A stretch of DNA of 64,000 nt. It comes from Ophiocordyceps camponoti-saundersi (nom. inval.). Its lineage: Eukaryota; Ascomycota; Sordariomycetes; Hypocreales; Ophiocordycipitaceae. Below, piece by piece: positions 20,973 to 32,945 of this stretch (position 1 is the stretch's first letter; each line of letters starts with the position of its first letter). Where the stretch lies: contig PDHQ01000005.1 in NCBI GenBank assembly GCA_003339415.1, positions 62,001 to 126,000 on the forward strand, read 5' to 3'. The position numbers were made by a program, and so were the translations under genes. The notes beneath the pieces were generated by a model, which was not told the origin of the DNA, ran no database searches, and saw nothing but the letters and a program-made list of their open reading frames with translations.

Positions 20973-23448
20973 ATGTCTTCCACCAAGCCAATTGCCATCG
21001 TCGGTATGGGATGCCGCCTCCCCGGAGCGAGCAACGACCCTGAGGCTCTTTGGAAACTGCTGCTTCAAGGAAAGAGTAAGTAAATTTTACAGAAACTCTT
21101 GACCGCGTAACTGACCATGATCCAGATTGTTACTCAGAGTCGCCTCGAGATCGGCTGAATCTGGCATCGTTTCAACATGGCAGCGGTAGACTCGGCAGCG
21201 TAGCATCTGCTGGCGGCCACTTCATAGACTATGACATTACCGCGTTTGATGCCCCGTTCTTTGGCATCTCTGCAGGCGAAGCGAAGGACATGGACCCGCA
21301 GCAGAGGATGCTGCTGGAAGTCGTCTACGAAGCAATGGAGAATGCAGGGATGCCGATGGAGTCACTGCGCGGCTCGGATACAAGCTGCTTCGTCGGCTAC
21401 TTCAACTGTGACTGGCGAGATCATCTCGCCCACGACCCAGCGGCGACTCCCAAGTATGCCGTTACCGGCGCGGGAGTCGGCTTGCTCGCGAACCGAGTCT
21501 CCTGGTTCTTCGACTGGCAAGGCCCCAGTCTCACTCTGAGCACGGCTTGCTCCTCTAGTTTGGTGGCCTTTCACCTCGCCTGTCAGGCAATACTCAGCGG
21601 AGAATCCAAGATTGCGGTTGCGGCCGGTACCAACTTGATCTTGACTCCCCTCATGAACATCATGCTCAGCAGCATGAACTTCTTAGCCAAGGATGGCAAG
21701 TGCAAGACATTTGACGCCAAAGTGGATGGCTATGGCCGTGGCGAGGGGCTGGGAGTCGTTATTCTCAAGTCATTCGACGATGCCGTTCGAGACGGCGACT
21801 GCATTCGGGCAGTCGTCAGAGGCACCGGCATGAATCAGGACGGATATAAACCCGGCATCACGCTGACCTCGGCAGATGCTCAGGTGAGCCTCATCCGGTC
21901 AGTGTACGAGAAAGCAGGTCTCGACGGTGCCGACACGTCATATTTCGAGGCACATGTACGTCTCAGCTTCACTCTCCCATCTTTGCGCCTGTACAGGAAT
22001 AACACACAGGCAACAGGGAACCGGCACTGCTGTTGGTGATGTTGCTGAAACGCGAGCCATTGCTTTATCCATGAACAAGGGCAGAAATCATGAGCCGCTT
22101 TACATTGGATCCATCAAGTCTAATGTGAGACGATGATGATCTATCTACCATTATGGACTGTGGTGCTGATATCAATCTTCACAGATTGGGCATACCGAGG
22201 GTACCGCTGGCATCGCCGGCGTCATCAAGTCGGTCTTGATGCTGGAGAAGGGATTGATACCGCCCAGTATAAACCTGACAAGTTTGAATCCCAATATCCC
22301 CTTTGACGAGTACTGCCTCAAGGTTCCACGCCAAGTCACACCCTTGAACACCAAGGCTGGCATCAGGAGAGTCAGCGTCAGCTCCCTTGGCGTCGGCGGC
22401 ACCAATGCCCACGCCATTCTCGACGACGCTGCTGGCTATCTGAAAAGCGCCGGACTCGATCATGCCATGGACGACAAGGATGAATCCGGGACAACTTCTT
22501 CTCCGACTCCATTACAACACCAACTTCTCGTCTTCTCTGCTAATGACGAGGGAGCCGTCGACGATGTGAAGGAGCGGCTCCTCGAATACATCCGAGGATG
22601 CGAGAAGCGCCCTGTGCGGGATCCAGACATCTTGGGGAAACTGGCCTACTGTCTTTCGGAGAGGCGCTCGAGACTACCGTGGAAAGGATGCATCCTCGTC
22701 TCTGCCGACCCGGACAATGACGCTCAGACGATGGAGTTGGCCAAACCTCGACGATCCTTGGCCGAGCCGAAGCTCGGCTTCGTCTTCACCGGACAGGGAG
22801 CACAATGGGCCAGGATGGGCCAACAACTCCTGTCTTACCCCGTTTTTGAGGAATCAGTGGCAGCAGCCGACGGCTATCTTCGCGATGAGCTGGGATGTCG
22901 GTGGTCCGCCCGAGAAGAGCTCGCTCGCGATGCCGAGGCTTCGCTCCTGCACCTCGCCGAGTATTCAGCAGCCATCGTCACAATCTTGCAAATCGCCCTG
23001 GTAGAGCTCTTGGACTCTTGGGGAGTGAAGGCGTCTGCTGTCGTCGGCCATTCCAGCGGAGAGATCGCCGCCGCCGTGTGCGCCGGCGGCATTTCTCGTG
23101 AGACGGGTTGGAGAATCGCCTACGGTCGCAGCCTCGTCTCCTCTGAGCTCAAGAGACTTCGGCCGGACCTCAAAGGCGCCATGCTGGCAGTCGGCATGCC
23201 CTTGGACGAGGCCGAGCATCTCATTCGGTCCCTCTCCGCGGCCGGGTCGGCCCGAGTGGCGTGCATCAATTCACCGGAATCGCTGACCCTCTCTGGGGAT
23301 GAAGATGCCATCGACGAGTTGGAGGACGAGATTAGAAGGACCAATCGTTTCGCACGCAGGCTTCGAGTGGATAACGCTTACCATTCTCACCACATGGAGA
23401 TCATTGCTGACGATTATCTCCTTCGCATTCGCGACTGCAAAGCCGGTG

Positions 23449-23532
<84 letters not shown>

Positions 23533-26500
23533 AGATTCCGATGCTATCGAGTGTGACCGGCAAGCGAGTCAATCTGAGCCATCTCGAGCCTCAGTACTGG
23601 GTCGACAACCTGACAAGTCCTGTTCGATTCTCGGCCGCGCTGTCGGCCATGGTCAAGGATGAATGCACGAGACGGCCGGAGGGCGAGGCAGCAGTGGACA
23701 TGTTGATCGAGATCGGTCCGCACTCGGCCCTTGCTGGCCCTTGCAAACAGGTCCTCAAAGCCGAATCTCTCAAGACGGTGCCAATCGCATCAATGCTGCA
23801 GCGTGGAAAGGACGCTGTGTCCACCGCTCTGCAGGCTGTTGGGCTTTTGCACATGGCGGGCGTCCCCGTAGACATCAAGGCCGCCAACCAGACAGATGGC
23901 CGGAAGAATGTCCGACTGCAGCTCAACGATCTACCCAAGTATCCGTGGAACCATAAAAAGTCATACTGGACAGAAGGGCGCTTATCAAGAGAGTCCCGTT
24001 TACGGACCAGAGGACATGTCGACATGCTGGGTGCGCCGTGCAACGACGTAGTCTCGGGTGGTGCTTCGTGGCGGCAATTCCTGAGCTTGAATGAACTTCC
24101 GTGGATAAGAGATCACCAGATTCATTCCGATGTCGTGTATCCCGGTGCGGGCATGATCTGCATGGTTATCGAAGCAGCTCGACAGATCGCAGACGCCAGT
24201 AAGCTAACCATGTCCCTTGTGTACAACTGCTAACGAGCGACACATGTAAGACGCCGAGATGGAAGCGATTGAGCTCAAAGACGTCCGTTTCGAAAGGGCA
24301 ATGCTCGTCCCGGACGACGGTCGAGGGCTAGAGACGAAATTGGAATTGTTGAGCTCCAAGACCAACAGTCTCCTCCACGACTGGTTCGAATTCAGGATTT
24401 CCAGCTCGAAGAACTCTGAAAGGCTGGAGAATAACTGCAGCGGCTTCGTGGCCGTTCGCTACAAGGCCGAGTCTTGGACAGAACCCGAAGCACCGTACGC
24501 TGCCAAGCAATTTCGGGACCGACTCGAAGCCGCGGAAAAATCGTGCAAGAGACGCATTACTGATTTCTATGCCAGGACGGATGCCGCTGGCTTATCGTAC
24601 GGTCCGGCGTTCCGAAACCTCACTGACATTAGATATGATGAGCTCACAGCAGCCGCCTGTGGAAAGGTTGTCATCTACGACACCAGATCCAGGATCCCGT
24701 CCGGCCATGAAGATGACCATCTGCTCCATCCTTCCACACTTGACTGCATGATGCAGCTGGCCTATGTCGCGTCGGGCAGTGCTTGCGGCGGCGACGGAGG
24801 ATATGGCGCCATCATGCCCACCTTCATACAAAATCTCACACTTACCGCCGACGCCAAAGAGCCGGTCTGTGGCCTGCCAGGTTACGCACAGGTGTCGGAC
24901 CTTGCAATGGCCGACTTCACGTCCGACGTCGTCTTCGGGGGCCACCTTGGTAGCGCCCCTTGGGTGTCCACCACTGGACTCAGGTGTCGATCCGTTGCTG
25001 GAGGAAGCCAACCGGACCAGACTTCTGCCGCCGGGCCTCGCCAGCATTATGGACACTTGCGCACCATGCCCGACCTGAGGCTCGCTTCCTCCGCCGGTTT
25101 GCACACTTACATCGAGTCGCAGAGAGCCGCCAGCACGAATGGCCATCATGACGACTTTGCCGTCATCAAGGTATGGCAGCCACTCAGTCTCCCGTCTATT
25201 AGATTTAGACGCTTACTGACCGGCCTTCCCCCCAAAGATATTGGAGCTCATTGCTCATGTCAATCCTTACGCCACTTGCCTAGAGGTGCACGCCGAAGAA
25301 CCATCTGTTGTCCTCGGGCTTCTCAAAGACCTGAGCCCGGAGCAGCACCGCAACGTCCGCTCGATGAAATGGACCTTTGCCGGTTCACACGCCGAGTCAA
25401 CGCTCAGCCCCGAGCCAGGGCCTTCTTTCTCCGGCCAAATAAAGCTCACGAATGCGGACGGAGACGACGGCAACATCGGCAAAGACTCTTCATTCGACGC
25501 CATACTTGTGGCGGGAACCCAAAGCGCGCGTTCAATCAGCAGATTGGCCGCCCTCCTCAACCCATCGTCAGCAGCGCTGGTTCTGAGGTCGGAACAATGG
25601 TCAGACATCGAGAGGTTCAGGGACTTGTGCTCTGCCGCCGGTCTGAACAAGAACATTCACATCCCGGCCGGCAAGTCCCATCATCTCATGATATCAAGCA
25701 TCAGCAAACCTCATCCTTGTGTCATGGGGGATCAAATTCCGCTGTCTTTGCTACTACCCAATCACCCCTCCCCCGGATGCGATGCACTTGCCGATGAACT
25801 TGCCCAGCAAGCCGAGCGTCACGGCCTATCTCCCAGCAGATTCATGTTTGGATCAGACTTGGTTGGAAAAGTCGCCGGCACTCTCTGCGTCTCTCTCATC
25901 GAGTTTGAGTCGGCCTTGGCACTGGAAAGAAGCCCCGAGGACTTTGAGACTTTCAAAAGCCTCGTGTCCGGTTGTCGACGCCTTGTTTGGATCGTAGGTT
26001 CTGGAGATCCTCATTTGCAAACCATCAACGGCATCTTCAGAACCGTGAGAAACGAAGACCCCAAACTTGACATTTCCTTCGTTACCCTATCTTCAACATC
26101 GCTCGGTCACGTCGAGCAAAACGTTAGCTTGATCAACCAAGTCTTACTTGCCGAGTGCGAGGATGGTGAATACATCATCAAGGATGGCCTATGTCAGGTA
26201 TCACGCTTCGCAATGCATGACGAGATCAATCACTATTTCGCCGTTCGGGAAAACAAGAGCAGCACGCAGTTGATGCCGCTCCGGGACACGGGCGTGGACA
26301 TCGGTCTGAAGATCCGTCATCCTGGGCTCCTTGACACGATGTGGCTCAAACCAGATCTTGGCCGGTCAAGAGAACCTTTGAGTGATCAGGTTGAATACGA
26401 AACACGCGCCGTCGGCATCAAGTAAGTCTGTCTTCAGCCGCTGATGGGTTTCGTCGATCCGTGTCTACCAAGTCACTGATCCATCTTCTCTCAGCTTTCG

Positions 26501-28604
26501 CGATTTGATGACCCTCATGGGTAAGCTATCCGGCAGCGGCGTCGGTCTCGAGGCTGCCGGTGTCGTCAAGCGTGTCGGCAGCGCCGTCAGAGGGCTCAAG
26601 CCCGGCGATAGGGTCTACGGGCCTACCACAGGATCCTTGCGCACAACTCATCGTGAGAAGGCGCAGCTCCTTCGCTTGATCCCAGACGGCCTGAGCTTTT
26701 CCGAGGCGGCTTCTGTGCCGATCATCTTCGCGACGGCCTTGAAATGCCTCAGAGACGTGGCCCGCCTGAAGAGAGGCGACACCATCTTGATTCATGCCGC
26801 TGCTGGCGGCGTCGGGCAAGCCGCCATTCAGCTGGCCCGGCACTACGGGGCTACCATCCTGGCCACGGTGGGATCTCCCGCCAAGGCGCGAAAGCTCCGG
26901 GAAGTCTACGGCATCCCCTTGGACCAGATCCTGAGTAGTCGCGATGCTTCATTCGTGGCCGGTGTGAGACGGCTGACCAACGGCAGAGGAGTCGACGTTG
27001 TCCTCAACTCACTATCCGGGGAGCTTCTCCGCCAGAGCTGGAACTGCCTCGCGCCATGTGGTCATTTCGTCGAGATCGGCATCATGGACATTAACAACCA
27101 TTCGAGCCTTGAAATGGCCCCGTTCAGAAACACGGCCACTTTTTCATTCTTCAATCTCTTCAACCTATTATGCAATTCAACCGATGAATTATATGCCCTG
27201 ATAGACGGAGTCCATGACTTGCTTCTGCGGAGGATCATCAAGCCCGTCCATACCGTCACCGAGTTTCCTCTCGGCAACGTACTCGGTGCGATGCGCACTC
27301 TGCAGACGGGCAAGCACACGGGCAAGCTCGTCGTCACCATGGCACCGACTGACCTCGTTGCGGTCCATCCAACCGTCGTCAGTACGCTGTCTCTCAAAGC
27401 AGACGCGACCTATGTCATTGCTGGCGGTCTCGGTGGGTTGGGTAGGGACCTGGCAATGCACATGGCAGATTGCGGTGCAAAGGTCATCGTCTTGTTGTCG
27501 CGATCTGACCGCTCAGACCCAAGGGCAGCCGGTATTGAGAAGCGGCTCGGGGAAAGGGGAACGCGTGTCGTCGTGTGCCAGTGCGACATCACGAATGCTC
27601 GCCAGCTCGCCTCTGTTCTGGAAGAGTGTGCCAAGACCTTACCCCCCATCGTGGGCTGCGTTCAGTCTGCCATGGTACTTCGAGATGAGTGAGCTTACAC
27701 ATTCATACATACATGCGTTTACGAAGACCGTATCTGACATGACTACGACAGGATCTTCGAGTCCATGACTCACGACGTGTACGCGCAGTCGGTGAATCCC
27801 AAAGTAGCCGGCTCTTGGAACCTACACAAGCTTCTTCCGGAAAAACTCGACTTTTTCATACTTCTCAGCTCGATAATTGGCATCATCGGAAACCCGAGTC
27901 AGGCGAACTACGCCGCAGGCAACGTATTCCTGGACAGCCTGGCCCATTACCGACGATCTAGGGGTCTGCCCGCCATCAGCATCAACCTGGGTCTCGTCCT
28001 GGATATTGGATACGCAGCCGAGCACGAAGGTTCGACCAACATGAGAAAGTGGGCTGAAGACTTGAACAAGAGTAACTTCCGTCTTCTCATGAGCGTAGCA
28101 ATGGCCGGCCGCATGACCACGTCCGAGGGCCAGCGTCATGACATTCCGGGACAGATCATCAACGGCTTGGCTACGGGTGGCGCCGTATTCGACAGACGTC
28201 TCCCACGCCCATTTTACTTTGAAATGCCAGCCTTCAAGGAGCTCGTCCAGGCCGAGCTTTCTGACAGCCACTCTGCTGCAGACCAAGGCGACGAACATGC
28301 GACCCTGCAGGAGTCCATCCGCAAGGCCACCGGCACTACGCAATGCACTCGGCTCGTCGCCGACGCCATCACGAAAAAGTTGGCAGAAGTCACTGACAGT
28401 GAGGCTGTCAACATCGATCAAGGCAAGGCCGTCCACGTGTACGGAGTCGACTCACTTCTGGCCGTCGAACTCCACGGCTGGATCGTCAAGTATCTCCAGT
28501 GCAAGGTCAGCTTACTCGAGATAATCAGGAGCCCGAGTATCATGGATTTAGCTGGAGAGGTCCTGCGGACAAGTAAACTGGCGCCTGCTTCTACAGCAGA
28601 GTAG
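20973..28604 (+). CDS. Highly reducing type I polyketide synthase
   Basis: Iterative PKS of 2401 residues in eight exons: 20973-21075, 21126-21955, 22017-22124, 22185-24198, 24251-25170, 25238-26421, 26495-27688, 27752-28604. Domains in order: KS (about 6-430) with Cys176 in TACSSS, His311 in EAHGTGT and His350 in IGHTEG; AT (about 543-870) with Ser637 in GHSSGE and a 27-serine insert at 770-796; DH (about 960-1240) with His991 and Asp1183; a methyltransferase-position region (about 1320-1690) whose SAM-binding GxGxG motif is gone (reads LEVHAEEP); ER (about 1700-2015) with [10 protein letters not shown] (about 2025-2230) with GGLGGLG, Ser2157 and Tyr2171; ACP with Ser2352 in GVDSL. The DH motif H-x3-G-x4-P has Ser995 in place of Gly. 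There is no thioesterase or reductase, so a separate releasing enzyme is expected. The product should be a reduced, unmethylated polyketide; its structure is unknown. Confidence 0.95.
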
Positions 28605-31600
28605 GCCCTTGTTCACTCGCCGTGTGAAGGAAGGGTAGGAGGCGCAAAAAGGGTCAAACTCGTCATATAGGCAAGCAAAGGAGAAGAAGGGGCAGAAAAC
28701 AGCGCAACGGCTACGGCCTACTTGAGAAACTCGAGCTCGATGTCGCTGCTTCCTCTGTACCGATGCTTATGATGAAGGGGAAACATTAGCCTATTCTGAT
28801 GGTTATTTAGTTGGTTAGTTTCCGAGAACGAAGAGGACGTCTAAGAATGTGAATAGACGGATTGTCGTCATACATATGTTGGACGTTGGAAAAGATGCAA
28901 CAGACTTGGAGTCCAGGTTGAGACAGCCTGCCCTTTGCCATCCATCAATCGTCTTACGGACCACGGAGACCTAACTACCTACATACATACGTAGTAGGTT
29001 ACCTGGTAGGTAGGACTCACGGACCAGCTATCGGAGTTACAGACAGACGTGACGCATCCTATCGCACGCGTCAAACCGGCTTCCACTTTGGAGAATAGCA
29101 TTGGGCGATGCTAAGCACTCCGAGTCTTTGCATCAACTATCCATCTACTTACCCATCTATTCTCGCGAGGCTTTGGGAGCGGCACCCTGTGGTGTAGGAA
29201 ATGCTTCTCAAAGGATTGAGGCTGCAACGGTAGGAATTTGAACGGCCTAGCGCTGAGAGTTGATCCTTTTCAGATAGTTCAACCAGGTAGTCGTATTATA
29301 TGTATGTGTATGTACATACATACAGTACATACACGGGTAGAGGTATGATGATTCTAGATCACTTCGATCAAGGGTTCTCAGTCTTCACTCTTTGGATACA
29401 TGTGTACACAAACAGCATCGTAATAGTGCAAGGGTTGATGGATGGATGCATATGTACTATGTATGTATGTATGTATGTATGAAGGCACGGCAAATGAAAG
29501 GGGGCCGCTAAAGATTTCCGCGGGGAAGAACAGGAGAGGTCTGTGCGGGGGAAAAGAAGAAGAGGCAGAAGAAGAACAAGACGAGAGGGGCGGTGTTTGG
29601 ATCGAAGAGAAGTGAAATTTGTGTTATAGTTGAGTTGAAGCTTACATTGTACATTACATACATAAATTCAATGTGCAAGAAACAAACACACGGACATACA
29701 GATGCATGACATGACCTGACACGAGACGAAGATGATACACTGCTTCTCACACACACACACATATGCAAAAGGGCATCGTCGAAGCCTTCCTACATACATG
29801 GTATATGATTGAATGCTCATTCCGGACCGGACCGGTGAACGAGTTGCAGCGAGCGAGCGCAACGGAACAGAACCCCAAGCCTTGGCGTACCCTACACACA
29901 GGTCAGGCCGGGGAAAAAAAGGGCGGCACTTCACGATCAATTGCCGAATCCGCTTCATTCATTCATTCATTCCTCATGTCCCTCTTTTTAAACAAGTTTT
30001 TTTGTTTGTTCACGCTCGGTCTCCATGTTACAGGGATTTGCGGTGTGGGCGGTCGTCGGATGACCTACCTATGTATGTACATAGGACTCCCTCCATTGCC
30101 CTGGAATGATGGGGGGGGGTTAGTGGTAAACGTGGGTTCGTGGCCCGTTTGTCTTTTCTGGGGCCGAGGACGGTGGTGGGTTTTGTGGTCGGTTGCCACG
30201 CGGAGAGAGAGGCGGTTGAGGCTAGTTGAGAAAGGGGGGGGAAGAAGAAGAAGGAGTAGAAGAAGAATAAGAAGAGAAGCTGTCCTCTCAATCATTTCCC
30301 CCCCCCCTTCCGCGGCTGAGGACGGCATTCCATCACACACACAGAGATACATGTGAATGTCGGAGTCGGAACGGGTGCGGCCCGTTTTGTTGTCTTGGAC
30401 CTTGATTGGAGCGTAACGACTATATCTGTATGTAGATCAGCCTCCCGCGATGGACTCGGCCAGTTATGTACGGAGTATCCGTAGCTTGGACCCCCGATGC
30501 AACATGGGCTCAGACAGACAGGGGGGCATACAACGTGGGTGGAACATGCATACATATGTACATATTACTACGGATTACAGCACCTAAAATAACGGTAAAG
30601 AAAGACTCGAGGAAGAGAAGCGCCGAGCTCGGGCTAAATAAATTTATGCAGCCAGGCGGGCGGCCCGTAGCAGGTGAGCGAGGAGGCGTTGGGCGAGGCG
30701 AGCTGGGAAGACAATGCCGGGATTGAAGGCGTGTCAGTCAATCAATGTGTTTTGTGTTTGTGTGACGTGCTTTACAAGTAGGAAGCAGGTCGGGGGCAAG
30801 GGAGGCGTGTGTGTGAGTGTGAGTGTGATTGTATATCGTTGTACGGATAGGTGTTCAGATGGATATTGTTACTCGTACATACATACACACAACGCCCGCT
30901 CATTCTTCAATAATTGAGTTGTTATTTTCTTTTCATTCTTTTTATATTTCCTTTGCATGAAATTGAGTTTGGCCTTCCCCAGGCTTTTGGGCGCATGACG
31001 ATGGCGGATGATGGGGCAAGGCTATATGTAGTGGAAAATAGGTACCTATGTAGGTAGGAATGTGAAGCGATTTCCGACGCGGTGCGGCCCTCGGCCCGCG
31101 GACGATTTACATACATACATACATACATAAGATGGACGGATATGTAGACAGATGTGTGTGGTATAGATGGATGGATAGGTAGGTAGATGGGGATAGGTGA
31201 TGGATAGATGGATAGAAGGAACATTGTATGTACATAGATGAAAAGAAGAAGAAGAAGAAGAAGAAGCATTGTACATATGTAAGTGAGAGAGAGAATATGA
31301 GAGAGAGAGAGAGAGAGAGAGAAAGACTCGAGGAGCAGGGAACGTGTCTTTCCGCTCAGACAAGTAACCGGCTCTCCCCCCTTCCATTGGGTCTCGCAGG
31401 GTCCAGGCTCTCAAAAGCATCGATGGAAGGACGGACACCTGACCACCGGGCGCCCCATCTTTGCTCTCTCTCCACCTCGCATAGTCCCCAAGGGGGCGCG
31501 TGACCTCTTGACGATGACCATTTCAGGGGGGGTGTATGTTTTGTTTGTAGGTTATTAGCCGATGGCCCACCGTGAAAAATGACATGACGCGTGGCTCTTG

Positions 31601-32248
31601 GCTGGGCTTTTTTTTTTTAACAAGATGCAAACGAGTCGCGACAGGAAGAAGCAGAAGAAGAAGATGGGAGAGAGGAAAAAGAAGAAAAAGAAAAGAAGCA
31701 GAGACAGAAATGGTCGCACGCCATGTTTTTTTTTTTTACTCATGAACCAAGTCTAAGCCTACCTACTACCCAACTTACATACATACATACATACTAACTT
31801 GCTACTATTCGTACAGACCGTGCTGTGTATGCTAAGCCTGGGGACCGCAACGTGAGTTCTGTGTCTTTGCCTTCCCATATGTCTTGGCTGACTGGCGGCG
31901 AGACCGGCGCTTCTCGGCGCTTCTGGGGGTACCAACCAGCTCAGCAGTCCCGGGGAGAACGGGGAGGGAGAAGAGAGCGAGAGAGCGAGCGAGCGAGAGA
32001 GAGGAGAGAAAAAAAGGAACAAGGGGGTGTAAGATGGGTGGGTGTGTTGACTTACATACATGCTTCTTCTTCTTCTCTTCTTCTCTTCTTCCTCGGATAC
32101 GCCGTCGACATGTTCATCCCGTCGGCTCTACCTCGTCCACTTGTTCATCCCATCGAACCGCAGCAGCCCTCGGGCCTAGAGACTAGATCGAGGCTGACCT
32201 GGGGGGGGGGGGGGGGAAGGGTAACCCATGCTATAACCCATTACCCCC

Positions 32249-32306
<58 letters not shown>

Positions 32307-32421
32307 CCCCCCCCCCCCCCCCCCCCCCNNNNNNNNNNTTCGTTCTCCTTGTCTTTGGGCGCTCCACGCGGGGGTGGGCGGTGGGGGGGGGGGGCATGTG
32401 GAACCCATGGTATAAGCTCAT

Positions 32422-32452
<31 letters not shown>

Positions 32453-32945
32453 GGGCCCTGTCCCCCCCCATATCCTTTCCCCGGGACCCGGGCCCCAGAT
32501 TCCCCCTCTCCTCCTCAACTCTTCAAGGGGGGGGGGAAAGAAAAACAGACGGGTGTATGTACATTGGCAAGTCAGTTTTCTGTCTTCTCTCTCTCTTCTT
32601 ACACGCCCCCCCCCCCATGACTCTCTCGACGATGCTGCTTCGAGAGAATAGAAAAAGCTCGTCTGTCCCGCTTCCTTTCACTTCCCCGGAAAGACTTAGA
32701 TGAGCCATAACAGGCGCTAAGACAACTCTTTTTTTTCCCTCTTCTCTACCGTACTATCCACTAGCCTTCTTTACTTCCCACTCGCTTCTTCTACTACTTC
32801 TTCTACTTCTTCTTCCCCCCTAGTCCGCTTTCTCTCTCTCTTATTTTCTTCTCTCTCTCTCTCTCTCTCTCCTCTACTTTTATCCTTGACACCTCTCATC
32901 AACACTCTTCACCACCATCTTCACAAGAAGAGGAAAAACCACAAA
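28605..32945. other. Gene-free low-complexity stretch
   Basis: 4.3 kb with no supportable gene on either strand. It is rich in TATG/CATA microsatellites (29459-29482, 31108-31129, 31776-31793), a (GA)n tract near 31283-31322, GAA runs, and poly-C tracts with an N gap (32198-32480). The final 250 bases before 32946 are strongly pyrimidine-rich with a (CT)n run, typical of the leader of a highly expressed fungal gene. Confidence 0.5.
32198..32550. other. Poly-G/poly-C tracts around a second 10-N gap
   Basis: Ten Ns at 32329-32338 follow an almost pure C run of about 80 bases. The unit G-run, then AACCCATGxTATAA, then C-run occurs on both sides of the gap (about 32201-32260 and 32381-32452). 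The second G-run, with AAAGAAAAACAGACGGG (32524-32552), resembles the tracts at 14118-14141. A duplicated, collapsed or error-filled assembly is likely. Confidence 0.7.

Noticed and set aside
23299..23556. Frame with a long histidine run
   Set aside because: It is the +1 reading of the TCA repeat inside the PKS, whose correct frame encodes serine.
29763..30356. 197-codon frame in the gene-free stretch
   Set aside because: Low complexity, no domain, no start context, and simple repeats at both ends.
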